From assembly GCF_021730395.1 (NCBI RefSeq), contig NC_069362.1, positions 76,772,001 through 76,836,000 on the forward strand: DNA of 64,000 bases, in the 5' to 3' direction. The stretch comes from Mercenaria mercenaria (taxonomy: Eukaryota > Mollusca > Bivalvia > Venerida > Veneridae). Under the pieces are notes generated by a model. The model searched no databases. It saw only the letters and a program-made list of their open reading frames with translations, and had not been told where the DNA came from. Position numbers and translations under genes: made by a program. The stretch's first letter is position 1. Every line of letters starts with the position of its first letter. Below are positions 12,116-24,251 of this stretch, in pieces.

Positions 12116-13381
12116 ATGTTTAGTCTCATTTTTACTCAGTGCATTATGTGTTCCTCATGCCTTTTACTTTGTGTTCAATTTTTGTAATCATTATTTTCAT
12201 GACAATACAATTTCCCATATGCATTGACGGTATCAGGTCAGGTTTCATTTGTAATACAAAATACAAAATGTGTTTTTTCTTTAACACGATATTTAATCTA
12301 CAATTTAGTAGTATACCCTGACAGTATACCATGAAAATATTAATAGCGTCTATTTAACTTATTTTCAACAGAATATTTTCATTACAAAATGCAGTTGGAA
12401 ATACATAAGCATGCTTTTTCTTTTGAAACTCTATCCTACAGATTTGAATCATTAACAACATTAGAAAATCACAAACAAATTATGTCATAAATTGTTCTTT
12501 ACGTGAAGAGACAGATATTGTTGTACCACTTAATTTGTTTCAAGAATATGTTCATTTCTATAAATTTTTGGATAAAATACATTAAGGCAGTTAAGCCCGT
12601 TTGAAACAAATAATGGTTTTACAATTGTAGATTGTTACACAATATCATCAGGCAATTTATCCAAACGGATATAAATTCAGCAGGATTTACATTATACTCT
12701 CTTTGTTTAAATGTCTTTGTCTTACATTCAGTAGTTCAAATCCTTTATGACAGAGGACAGCTCTTTGGATTTTACCTGTTATTTCTCGAAGTTTTGTTTT
12801 AAAATTGGGGTACTGTGTTATAAAAGTCTCATTATAAATAAGTTAAATCATTTGTTTGAGCATATTTTGATACTATTAAAATGGCAAAGTATATTACGTG
12901 ACTGGTCTGTGTATATATTATATATATATCGTATAATGCAAACTATCTCTTATATATTCAATGTATCCTCGAGATCCAGTTAACTTTCAGAGAGAGAAAA
13001 TGAAAATATAGCTTCTCTGGTCCCGATCAGAATGTCACTACTGATCTGTGAGACATGAAAACAGAGATTTAGGTATATATATGCAAATGTTGAACCAGTA
13101 CGAATGTGTAGTACAATTCGGACTCGTATATACAGCAGCATCGAAACTAATCTTATTGGGTTAGTGGACTTGCTGTGGCATGTGCGTGTTCGTTTGTACT
13201 GCTAGGCGCTTTGCCGTAATTGGTCTGGTAAATTGTGGTGGTGATTTAGTTCGTATAAATTCTCTCTACTATATATAGTTCATTTTCATATAATTATACA
13301 CAATTGGTGTAATACTATCAATGACGGCCCTTTCCACGATATTGCACGCCCAATCAGGCGCCATTCACAAAAGCATAAACA
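12116..13381. other. No gene or repeat recognised
   Basis: AT-rich DNA. Open frames of 60-78 codons occur on both strands and look random. Confidence 0.45.
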
Positions 13382-14109
13382 AAATCGAGGGGTAAGTGCC
13401 AGAACCTGCTATGTGCATTTTAAAAATTTTACAGGAGAGCGTTTTTTATTTTTTTATTTTTAATAGTAGGGTATTTTGAGATATCAAAACTACGGTTTTA
13501 TTTACTTTATCATTATTTAATACATGATATATGTATTTTGTTGATATCTTTAGTAAATTAGGTCAAATAAAAAAATTGTTTTGGCACAATTAAAAGGCCA
13601 TTTATTTGCAAATATCAGAATAACTAAAACATTCCATTGAAAGATATCTGGTTTTGGCATGTACAATTCTGTTAAAACTTTCGAAACAATACTGAGCCAG
13701 GACATGCTATAAATTGATAGCTGGTGAAGATGTTGCATGTCATAGTTTTTGTAAGTGTCGAAAAGATTCTATAAAGCAATAGAATCTTCTAGCATATGCG
13801 AAGTTGACATAAATGTAAGTTTTTTGGCATACAAATACATTCTATAAAAACATAGATTCTTATGGCAAGATGCTTTCTTTGTCTTATCTTAAGACTTTTC
13901 AAGTCACAAATAGCCTATATGTATATAGCTCCATTTAGCTCTTATTAGACTGTCTTATCATGTATGAAGAATCATCTACAACGTTTTAGTTAATGTGTTT
14001 ATGTATTTCATAATACATTAATGTAATGTTATGAAATATAAACACTGCATTAATAGAGATATAAAGTTTGATACACATGTTTATGACTGTAATCTATGTA
14101 ACTATCATT

Positions 14110-14640
14110 ATTGTCACACACTAAAAAAGATAATAGGTAAGGGTAGATTTCTCGGAAGCACAGAGCACCAAAAACACAGCCCCAGGGCCACGCATTTACA
14201 TAGTAGGCCCACAACAAAAAGAAGCTGTAATGGAAAAAATATTTCAGACGGGTTGCTTCAAACATCCAACAAGTACATATTAATATAAGCTAAATATTGA
14301 TAAAGGGGAAGGAAACGGTAAGGGGCGAAATTGGGTCGGGGGTGGGGGAGGAATCCGAAGGGGAAAGTTGAACAAGGACAAATATACAAGGGAATGCCAT
14401 GTTCTTTAAAAACAGTCGCACTACAACGTAAACCACAATAGCGCAGACACTCATGTACCAAAGACAAACACACAACGGCGATCAACTGAATAACATAGAA
14501 AAACGAACATGCAACACATAAGAAAACAGTAGGGCACCGTTATAGACTCACAAGCTTACAATCATACCCACACAAGTAGGAAAAAACAATCAAGTACCGT
14601 CTTGGGATTCGGCTGCCAAAATAAAGAGAAGCCACGAAAA
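14110..14640 (-). repeat. Dispersed repeat with GGTAAGGGTAGAT start, copy 1
   Basis: The part at 14,137-14,210 (GGTAAGGGTAGATTTCTCGG, ACAGCCCCAGGGCCACGCAT) matches 29,656-29,730. The part at 14,390-14,480, read on the minus strand, resembles 21,130-21,250 (TGTGGT..GGCTGC, then GCCTTTCCCTGTTTG-like). I recall this combination as a common bivalve repeat but cannot name it. It contains a G-rich stretch (14,310-14,365) with several runs of three to five G. Confidence 0.55.
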
Positions 14641-15274
14641 CTTACTAAAAGTAAAGGGGATGGGATGCAAAAAGTAGCGTAAATGCAAGGGAAAGGAGAG
14701 GGTTAAGTCTTTGGAACCACATTGTCAGTCACATTTTAGATGTAGTGGTAAATTTATCTGACTCTCAGTGTTAAGTTACTATTGGAGTCATTGCTTGAAT
14801 CTTGAACAGCATTTGGTTCTGGTAAACAATCTCTGGTACTGTTTTAACTGTTAATTAAAGCCGTGTAATACATGGAAATATTCAGGAATATTACCACTCT
14901 TGCATAGTTGCGATAGATACATTTTCTTTGCGGCAGAAATAGGTAGCTTTGAATGAAACTTAATTGGCAACAGTATTTGCTTGTTGTCTTCTGGAGGGAA
15001 ACATTTTCAGTTTTTCAAATTCATTACCTATAACATTTTTAAAACTCTTTTAGTTCACTGAAACATATAAAAGGGAGGTTATAGATAAAACCAAACATTA
15101 AACTTTTTATGTCAAAATATGTTGTTTTAAAAAATATTGTCACTGATTGTTGAGTCTTAATATCTACTGATAACTACAAATATTGTTTTATAAAATTGTT
15201 TATAATTAAATTTTTACACCCTAAACTTATCAAAACTGTCTTATAAACCTAAACAATGTTTGAGAAGACAAATA

Positions 15275-15662
15275 AGTTTGCAAGCTTGCGCAACCTTGTT
15301 ATGTTTACAAGGTTGCACGGGACTCGCAAATGTTTTTCAGTACACTGATATATGTGTGTGTAAGCTTGCAAGTTTGCGCAAGCTTACAATCTTGTTATGA
15401 TTATGCGAGTTTGCAAGATTGCGCAAGCTTGCAATCTTATTATGATTGTGTAAACTTGCAAGGTCGCAATTAAGATAGCTAGGGTTCCAATCGCAAGCAT
15501 GCGCAACATTAAAAGTTTGCAAGATCTTAAATAGGTTGCAGGAAGCGCGTTAATTACTTTTCGCAAGCTTAGATTATGGTTGCGATGGTTCCAATCGCAA
15601 TCTTGCTGCATGCTTGATAAGATCGCAACTGCAATCTTGCTGCGACCTTAATGCAAACTTAA
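15275..15662. repeat. GCAAGCTTGCG-rich imperfect minisatellite
   Basis: Repeats of TTGCAAG, GCGCAAGCTTGC and CAATCTTGTTATGATT in irregular order, with many local palindromes. It gives overlapping open frames on the minus strand rich in Leu, Asn and His that are not genes. It lies inside the 13.4-17.7 kb transposon. Confidence 0.75.
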
Positions 15663-15699
15663 TTAAGCTTGCCAATTTGGTTTGGGTTCTTTCTTTGCT

Positions 15700-17683
15700 T
15701 AGGTTTGTCAAAAGCATTATTTTGTTCATACATCATAATTCATTCTTGCTGTGCCATGTAAAACTGATTACATCTGTTGCACTGGTCCTTCTTAGGTACA
15801 ACATTAATCTGTATCCTTCCAATAAAACTGGCTTTGTTTCATTTTTTTTTACTGCTCCAGATAGAGGTCATACACTTTTGGCTGTGTGAGATGCAAATCA
15901 AGGAACTGTCTCCTTTTCCCTTCTCGTACATAATGTGAACTTCTGGGTGGGAAAGATTCAGTATGCTTTTTCACTGCATCTACTCTACTTTGAAAAATTA
16001 AGTTATGAGGGTTTGTTTTCCTCTCTAAGCACTTCCTGTAAAATGTCCGTCCTTTTTGTTCTTCAACGTATGATCAATATAGTTATGCCTTACCTATTGA
16101 CGTTTTCTTAAAAAAAACGTCTTACAGACTAAATACCTTTTATATTCAATTTCGAAAGAAATTCTTCTTGACACCTGTTTTCATTTTGATTTGGCTTTGA
16201 TATGTTTTAGTGTCTGTCTCTTCTACAATTGACAAAGTTTTTTGTCTATCATAATTTGTCAATGACCACACTGATTTAAAGAATTGTTGCCTTTGTTCTG
16301 ATGTAACTTTTGTGTCACATTTTGTCAGCAGTTGCTACAGCCTACTGGCTCAACTAGAGGTGTTTGGCTTTCCTTCTGCTGACTTATACTCTGCACCTGA
16401 CAGCCTGTAACTTTTTTCACATTGATTCCATGTTTCTGGTATCGCTTTTCCATTTCTAGTATGGAACTCCTCAGGCATTATAAAAACTGCGCTTTTTTCT
16501 TGATGTAGCTCTTTTCTGTGGTGTTGATTTATCATTGGTGGTCGGTGTATATTTGTTGTTTCTGTTAGTCAAATTGTTCATCTTATAACGGCAAGGCAAA
16601 GTAAATTGTACATTCTGGATTTTAAAGGTATCCTTCAAACTGATCCAAAATTCTAGGAAAGATGTATAGAAGTTACACTTACTTTTATCTGCAGTGGCAA
16701 GTAAATCACTTTTGGTTGGTTTCATTGTGCTGACTGGCTCTTCAACATTATTTGTGTAGAATATAACATTGCGCTTTGTGTAATTAGCCTGTACTAATGG
16801 GAAAATGTCTGCCACTGACAAGTAATCAAGCTACAGTTATTTCTTCATAATCTGAATTATGCCAGTTTAACACAAAGGCAATATACTTTTCCATCCTTTC
16901 TTCAAGAGTGTCATAAATGTGAAGGATATTTGCCAATATGTTTCCAACTAGCTTATAAAAAGCAGTTACAATTAATAAGGTTTGATTTTTCCTCTTCCAA
17001 GATCATTTGCTGACAGTAGTAAGTCTACTTCACTTTTAATAACTTCCACTCTTTTTTCTAAAACATTTAAACAGGATGAATGTTCAACATTCCAGTGCAA
17101 AATACAATATCTGCCACACGCTCTAAACTTGATAGTCCGTTTTCATCGCCTAATTATTGAAAAAACAGGAAAAGTCGACACTGCCAAATAAACCTATTGT
17201 GTAATGTCTGCTTCTTGACATGCAAATGATCTTACTACAGGGCCTTCAACCAGAATCTTCTATCATAACATAGCACAATATGACTGTTGCACTACTGTAA
17301 AATATCAGTAAGATTTAGGTCCTATCTTTACATGACTTTTTCTGGCTCAGTTGGGTTAATGCGTAATATGTAGAAAACTGCTCTGCTAAAACGTGCTATC
17401 TTTATATATCATGTTATGGATTTTGAAAAATCCTCCCAAAGCCTTAAAATGCAGTCTGCCAAAAGCAGCTATTAGTATATAGATTGTTTTGGTTCTCTTC
17501 AAATAAGATAAACTTACTTTGATAACATGCTATGTAATGAAAACTGTTTTTGGCATAACTTATTAACAGAGATTCTGCAATGACTGGTTTGATCCCAGTT
17601 AAATAACTTAGGAAAGAAATGTGATATAATGACGCAAATTGGTGCAAAATGTGCAGCTTGAAAAACTCTACCAGAAAATGCAA
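15700..17683 (-). pseudogene. Decayed transposase of the 13.4-17.7 kb element
   Basis: Minus-strand fragments in several frames keep the order of a large animal transposase family. At 16,471-16,821 there is a variable N-terminal part. At 16,350-16,480 it reads PEEFHTRNGKAIPETWNQC. Near 16,240-16,300 comes EQRQQFFKSVWSLTNYDRQ. Near 15,860-16,010 comes VDAVKKHTESFPPRSSHYVR followed by DLHLTQPKVYDLYLEQ. At 15,770-15,805 the zinc-ligand-like VPKKDQCNRC appears. I recognise the FP..SHY.R and PKKDQC motifs from many uncharacterised invertebrate transposase-like proteins. The catalytic C-terminal half was not found downstream and is probably replaced by the inserted repeats. There are at least six stops or frame changes. 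The superfamily name stays open; Sola is my guess from the target site. Confidence 0.7.
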
Positions 17684-17741
17684 AAAAGTGAAAAACGTAA
17701 AATATGGTACATAGCACCTTCTGGCACTTACCCCTCGAAAT

Positions 17742-17980
17742 GGCCTCGTTCGAAAACTTCTTTAAACATTGGACACCGAAATTTCAAAAAGAACATTAAG
17801 TTATAGCTTAAACTATTTTTCTGACGGCACAGATCAAAATAGAACCATAAGAATTGAACGATAGTTTATATAAAATTCAAGAATTCAGCCCCCTACCCAA
17901 AACAAACGCCTATAGCAGTGCATGCTTTATTTCTAAACTATAGACATATGTGCATAGCATTGTAGGCAAAGAAAAACAAA
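17742..17980. other. No feature recognised
   Basis: Short spacer between the transposon's right flank and the next dispersed repeat. Confidence 0.4.
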
Positions 17981-17984
17981 TTGA

Positions 17985-18175
17985 TTCTGCCTTTGCAACC
18001 AGTATAGATCATGATCAGCCTGAACATCCGTACAGTCTGATCATGATCTACACTGTTCGCCATTCAGTCAGTATCTTTTTGTTAAGCACCCCTTTTAACA
18101 CTTAATGGTACTGTCCAAATTTAAAGATGGATGTGTATATTATAGAAATTTAGCAGGGTAAGGGTTAAATCACAA
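17985..18175 (+). repeat. Dispersed repeat fragment (GATCATGATCAGCCTGA type)
   Basis: Contains the inverted pair ATAGATCATGATCAGCCTGA and CAGTCTGATCATGATCTAC, and ends TTTAGCAGGGTAAGGGTTAA. I recall the same combination from other bivalve genomes. It resembles the centre of the 235-bp MITE but is a different family. Confidence 0.55.
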
Positions 18176-18179
18176 GGAC

Positions 18180-19900
18180 AAACAAACACGTAGTGGGATG
18201 TCGTCTGGGTATCTCAAACCGGTTATTTTGCGCAAACTCTCACTCGTTATCCATACACACTGATTAAGGGCAAGGAATTCAAAGGCACAGACCTCAAGAC
18301 CGTACGGAAGCAAAAAAAGAGAAACCTTTTAGATACCAGAAAATTATAACCATATTTCTTTAGAAACACATAAGAAATAGTTGTGTTTCCATGTTTTCCA
18401 TTCAAAATTGAACAGCGTTTGGAGCGGGATACCGGAAGTAAACTGCTTCAATTATAAAGCTTTATCTCTAACAACCGTTAAGAACGTATTCCTCCGTGGT
18501 GTATTGGTCAAGAACGCAGTAGTGATTTTTAAGACAGTAGTTTTCATAATATGACCAAACTTCAGTTTTAAAGAAAGATCATTTTCAGCCAAAATCCGAA
18601 GGTCATCGCGTTTCAGTTTATTGTGATACATTATCAGATTTTTCATTTAGTTATTTTATGTAAATAGTTCAAAAGATGACTGAGCACAGATTGTTTTATT
18701 GCTAGACAGTATTTCAATTACTTTGAAAATGTTTGCCATGCGTTATCGTAACTTTTGTAGCAGCATACGAGATTTTAATCTAGAAACGGGTTTGTTTCAA
18801 TACCTTATTCAAAAATGTAAAAAATAGAAAATACGCATCTGGCAATTTCTGGAAATAAAGGTTACAAAATACAATTGTATTCAATTATCTTGTCTGACTT
18901 CTTTGTTATACTTTGATATATCACAACTTCAGTGCAAATTAATTTTATTTAGATATGTTAAATGTAAATTCAATTTACTTTTTATTGTTAATAAAATTCC
19001 ACAAAACCAATAAAAATTCATCAAATAAGCTTAAACAAATTATTTGCTTTTAGTAAAAAAAAAATAAATAAATTACTTCTTATTTACTATTTCTTAAATT
19101 TCATTCTCTTTATGTTTTCCAATAAGATGGTCTAAAATATGTAAAGTAAACTGATCTGATCTTTTTTACAGGATTTTCTAGATCAAAACTTATTTTTTTT
19201 TACAAAACTGCAAGTGCGAGCCGCCACACGGCACTTAAAGATTGCTGTTGCTATAGATACATATCTGTAAGGAAAACCTTTGAATTATAGAACGCAACTA
19301 AACCAATGAACGTCCGGTGATTGTGAATTGTATAGTCAAGCATACATTTTTGTGACAGTTTGTTTAGACATATTGCCAATTGGCTGTTTCCCATAATTTT
19401 TAAGTATTGCAATTAAACTCCCGAATGTAGTAAAATTCATTAGCATTCCTTCCAGGAGCTATAAATGTGTTCATTTATATCAGTTATAGATAAACGCGTT
19501 TATATCTATCTGCTCAGCTGCAACGTTCTCCTAAATGTTAAGTACATATAATTCATGTGTATTATGTCATTATATTTTCGAGTTGTCGTCGACGCAAAAG
19601 CGGAATGGAGTCAGAGTCCGCTATATCAAGTGTGTGATAAGCGAAGGTTATACGATTGCGGTATGATGAAGATAGCGTTAGATTATGTGTAAGTTATATA
19701 ATATCAGCGTGATAATTTACAAAAACGATGTCAATTTCATACTGAAATAATTCTAGGACAAAAGTCAAGCTGTAAATGTACCTCGTATTACAGCGGTATA
19801 TATTTGTGCTGAATTGACATTCAGGCACTGGACAAGGTCAGTATATCAAACAGTTTTATCTACTTTCGAACGTAAATAGTTCAACGTTAGGTATATTAGT
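18180..19900. other. No gene recognised
   Basis: AT-rich. Near 19,600 there is a less AT-rich patch with ATGGAGTCAGAGTCCGC and, further on, a good splice donor (TGTGTAAGT at about 19,686). Without an acceptor or a recognisable protein I do not call an exon. Confidence 0.4.
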
Positions 19901-20959
19901 TGTACGTGACATTTTGGGGTAATTAAATTACTTGATAACTGTAACTAAACTACGGTACAAGGAACTTTCTGGAAGAAACACTAAATTAATCAAAATAATA
20001 AAAAGATATGCACGAAGCATAGAACATGACCAAGATAACAATTGTAAGTTTGCTGTAAATCATCGCTGAATTCTATATACTTGACATACAAGTTATATTT
20101 TCACTGAAAATTATTTCGTGTTAACACTGAAAGTCAGCAGACTTATTAACTCCATACATATTTATGTATGTGTGTTCAAATTTAGACAAAATAATATACT
20201 AGCTTTGAACACATCAGTTATAATGACAGAGGTCTCTGCTGTCACGTTGAAAAATAACTTTCGTGTTTGGTATTTGACATCAGGTTTCGACTGGATAAAA
20301 CGTATTAGTTGAAATTACGCGAGAGTTCAGTCAGTTTTATGGAAATTATACAACAGTCAGCAACAAAATCTGACAAAGTAACCTATAAAAAGACGACATA
20401 AAACTTTTTAAAAATGTCCATGCGCTGAAACAAATTGAACCGTAGATGTTATATTTCTAATTTTACAGATACTCAGGATTCCTACACCGTGAAAATAAAA
20501 ACAAAACGATTTCTTTAACAGTAATATGAGAGTATCACGTGTGCATGTATTCATATGGCATGGTTACTCTCTAACTGGTACCTTTGTCTGACAATCAACA
20601 CTATTTCAAATTGATTACTGGCAGCACTCAACTTACAACTGTAAAGCTTTGTTTCTATTAGATGCAGATATGACAGATTTTATCTGAAACATCATTTTAA
20701 AAATATATAGCTCGATTAATGGTAACTTGATGAAAAGGATTTATTAATGAACATGATTTTGGGTCATTGTATTTAGTAAAGTTATAAAACGTTTTATTAA
20801 AAGAGATAATGAAGTATTTGGAGAACCACCGGGACTGAGCTAATTGGATTTCTGTCTTCTGACCTGTTTCCGTTGTTGCTATGTCTTCTGCTGAGACATT
20901 GAGTACATGCGTTTTTGGTTCCTAAGAGTTGCTTTTTATATAGATTCATAAAAGCATTT

Positions 20960-21285
20960 TTGTGTTTTATATAACATGCCTTCTGTTGCCTTTGCGAGTG
21001 TTAGGGGATAATTTTTATTTACACTGTACTGTGACTTTGGAACATGGTGGGGATAGTGAGGTTAGGTGCACCATAAAACAGTTTAAGCTCTCCCCAATGG
21101 TGTTTTGCCACTGTCCGTTCCAAGAAGATGCTCCACTGTTGCTTTATGTGTTCGTTATGTCCTCGTGCGTTTGCTTTGTGTGTGAGTGCATGCTAGGTTG
21201 TGGTATGAGGAGGCTGCATTTTTTTGAAGGTGCCTTTCCCTGTTTGATATTTTTTTCTTGTCTTTTATGTCATTAATCTGATAAT
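20960..21285 (+). repeat. Dispersed repeat within copy C
   Basis: Carries CACTGTACTGTGACTTTGGA, GCACCATAAAACAG and TGCCACTGTCCGTTCCAAG. I know these as a common bivalve interspersed repeat. The 3' half resembles the minus strand of 14,390-14,480. The 104-codon open frame here is repeat-derived. Confidence 0.5.
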
Positions 21286-21549
21286 TCACGGTGTTATATT
21301 TGTGCGCTCAATTTGTGAAAGCTGTTTACTCTTCTATTACTTTCATTTTTAGCCTAAACGACAAATTATCAAGTTCAATGATAGTAGTCCGTATTGTTCA
21401 CTGATAAAAGGTAGATTCAATAAGGTAAGACGCTCTGCTACGCCTCAAAATAGTAGCAAGACAACAGGAAAGATTTTCTTGGCATAATTATGGTAGCGAG
21501 AAGGTGACTATGAAATAGTAAGGATCGCGAAATGATTGTGTTTTGGTAT

Positions 21550-21830
21550 TTTTTCGACGTCATTACTATCATATTCACAAACATCATTAACACCGTAGAG
21601 TAATGTTTATCATCGCCGTTAGTTTCATAACCATCAAATGCGTCATTATTCTTAACTGTTTCATTGTCTTGATTTTAATCATCATAATCTTCATCATCAT
21701 CATCATTTTTATCAAAATTTCATCTATCTTTATTATTATCATCTTCGTCGTCACCACTTTTATCATTGTTTCATTACTATTACTTTGATCACCATAATAA
21801 TTGTTACTGTCGTCATTTTCATTTAAGTTT
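21550..21830. repeat. TCATCA microsatellite of copy C
   Basis: TCATCA, TTATCA and TTTATCA units matching 430-735 and 6,590-6,810. It yields an Ile-rich open frame that is not a gene. Confidence 0.8.
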
Positions 21831-24251
21831 CATAGTTTCCAGTATAAGCTCTAAATCTTGTCACTATCATGAAAGATTTTATATCTTTTGCAAGAGAGTT
21901 TTTACATTATCTTAAAAATTAGCATTGTAATTATACACACTCGTCAAATAATGCCAGAAGGTAAGCATATTTACAGTATACAGGTAATATTTGCAGGAGA
22001 TGGAATCAATTGTTTAAATAGTTTTTTTTTCAAGACGGAGCCGTTTAACAAAACTAGTGAAAAGAAACGCAAACATTAATTTGATGGGATAACCAAGTTA
22101 TCTACAACATTAAACAATGCGTTGTTGATTTCGGTCAATGCATTTCGAAAACTGACATTTCGGAAACCTAAATACCGCAGCGTACTTTTGATCAATAAAA
22201 ATATAGGATCAATGCCTTTTTTAGTCTGGGTTTTTACGTGCCATGGCATATCATAAACCGTATTTGGTATCATGCTATTTTCATGATCTCCTTTTTTTCA
22301 GATCCTGAGAGGATATGGATTTCAGAATAGAACCTGTCTTCTATTTTTGTTCTAATCTCCGCTCTTATCAAATCGGCAGACATTGGAAAAGTGTCAAAAG
22401 AAATTCTAATAAATCATCATAAGCTTCTGTAAGCACTGCATATTTTTGGTATATACTTCATGTTTAGTATAATTGATAATAGTTCTGTGTTGTTATTTAA
22501 AATACGTACAATTTATGCGAAACGCAGTTGACAACTTTCACGGTAGGCCATCACAGTTGGACTTTCCTACGGCGGAAGAAATATATGATGGCGATAGTTT
22601 TTGGATATTATGCTTATGGTATGCACTTATTGTATGCAAAACTGAGATTAATATCATGCTCTGAGAAGCTTCCGTCGCCGTAGCATGTCAGAAAGTGACA
22701 TAATACATAGCGAAAGTAAAATAAAAAAGCCCTAAAACATCCACTGAAAATGAGTAAGTGTACGGGAGAGAAACATGTGACTAATAGAAAATAGTTATAA
22801 AGTGCATCAAATGATGCAGTAGTTGTCCCAATTTTGGGACTTCGTGACGTTGTTCCACATATAAATATGGAAATAAAACTATCAAAGATAGAAACTTTGA
22901 AACGAAGGAATTGCAACATTAAAAAATACATTTAAAGACATATATGAATGTTCAGAAACTAATAATCTTAATTCTAGCAACGTACTTACAATGCCTGAGG
23001 CGTTGGCGACATGATCACAGTTCAAACAACCGCAATATGGATCTTGATTCATATCTGTTGCTGCTTCGGAATTATTCTTCGTGTCCCTATTGTGAAATTA
23101 CGTGACATATTCTCGTAACTGTTAAATAGCAACATTAAGATATCAGTTTCAGATATACGTATTTATTTATTTTTGAGAAAAATACTCTTCTTATTTTCGC
23201 TATTATTATTATTATAATTTATATGGCTAAAAGGGAGATTAGAGAAAGAGATATTTTGCCACCATTAACTGCGTTTTAAATTTCACTAGGCTTATGATAG
23301 CTCGCAGTGTCCTTATTTTGATGACTTTGATAGTAATTATGTGATTCAATTCACATTCTTCTCTCATATGTAGAGTGATAATTATAGGTTGAAACTAGTA
23401 CAACATACAGTGGTTGTGACACTTCACACGCACAAAAATAGTCCTGTCTACAGCTTCAATAATTTGCACGATGTTTGAAATAAATCCTTGTAACAATGTC
23501 GTTCATCATTTTTTTAAATACATGAAGTGGGGGATACAGGAGCTGCTGTAGAATGGAGTGTCTATTGTTATGGAAAGACTGAAGGAGGGACTATGCTATT
23601 TATATCAATGAAATATTATTGATTCATTAGTGGCACAGATAGCGACCACAGGTTGATGCTCTTTGTTTACATGAACAGCTTGACAGCCTTCATTTTTGTT
23701 GACAGTTTATTTTGAGCGGAATCAGTTCCATCAGTTCCATTAGTTTCCAGCTTTGTGTAGTTTTTTTTTATTAGAACGACTATGTCGTCTGGTTAGATAA
23801 AGAATTCAGTTCACTACCTAGGATATCTTCATTTTGCCTGTCGAATATTCAAAATAAGATTATAAATTCCAGACAATGTAATCAACAATTTCCTTCAGTG
23901 ATCATTAGTTGACATTATTTCAATTCTTCCTCTAAACTGCACATAATGTTCTTCAGTACTTTGACTGATAGAAAAAAGAAATCGTTTTCTGTAAAGTACA
24001 AATGTATATCTCAAACGAGCATATATAGAACGTTGTCTCATTATACAAGCTGTTGTTAATTGTTTTATTTTCAACCATTATGTTGGTGAGGTAATTTTAC
24101 TTTTAAGATTATTTCAGAACCTCAGTTCTGTAAACTTAGTCATGTCTGAATATCAGCATTGTGTTGTGCTGTCTAAATTAAATAGTAATGTTTTCCAATA
24201 GGGTACATTTCGAGAAGTGTTATCAATATTTTTACAAAATAATACATTACA

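Larger units (their letters stand above)
13386..17737 (-). mobile_element. 4.35-kb DNA transposon with decayed transposase, Sola-like by target site
   Basis: Terminal inverted repeats begin CGAGGGGTAAGTGCCAGAA at both ends and continue imperfectly (..TGCTATGT). The flanks are AAAT at 13,382-13,385 and 17,738-17,741. The minus strand carries transposase remnants described separately. A 4-bp AWWT-type duplication is known for Sola transposons, but I did not confirm the superfamily from the protein. The element has itself received a dispersed repeat (14,110-14,640) and a GCAAGCTTGCG minisatellite (15,275-15,660). The many stops and frame changes show it is dead. Confidence 0.8.
19900..24245. repeat. 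Copy C of the triplicated block
   Basis: Anchors in order: 20,205-20,250 (ATCAGTTATAATGACAGAGG, as 5,755 in B), 20,334-20,430 (AGTTTTATGGAA, GACATAAAACTTT, as 11-170 in A), 21,356-21,425, the TCATCA tract at 21,550-21,830, 22,218-22,440 (TCTGGGTTTTTACGTGCCAT), 22,800-22,985, 23,395-23,630, and 23,850-24,060 (GAAATCGTTTTCTGTAAAG). The end of A and B (4,640 or 11,540 on) has no visible partner after copy C, where a minisatellite begins. A frame at 22,473-22,664 is not kept in the other copies. Confidence 0.7.

Noticed and set aside
19600-19690. First exon of an unknown gene with donor TGTGTAAGT
   Set aside because: Only a donor-like site; the frame from the ATG closes after ten codons and no partner exon was recognised.
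22473-22664. Short frame MRNAVDNFHGRPSQLDFPTA in copy C as an exon
   Set aside because: The matching stretch in copy A (about 1,755-1,840) is in another frame with stops, so no coding conservation is seen.
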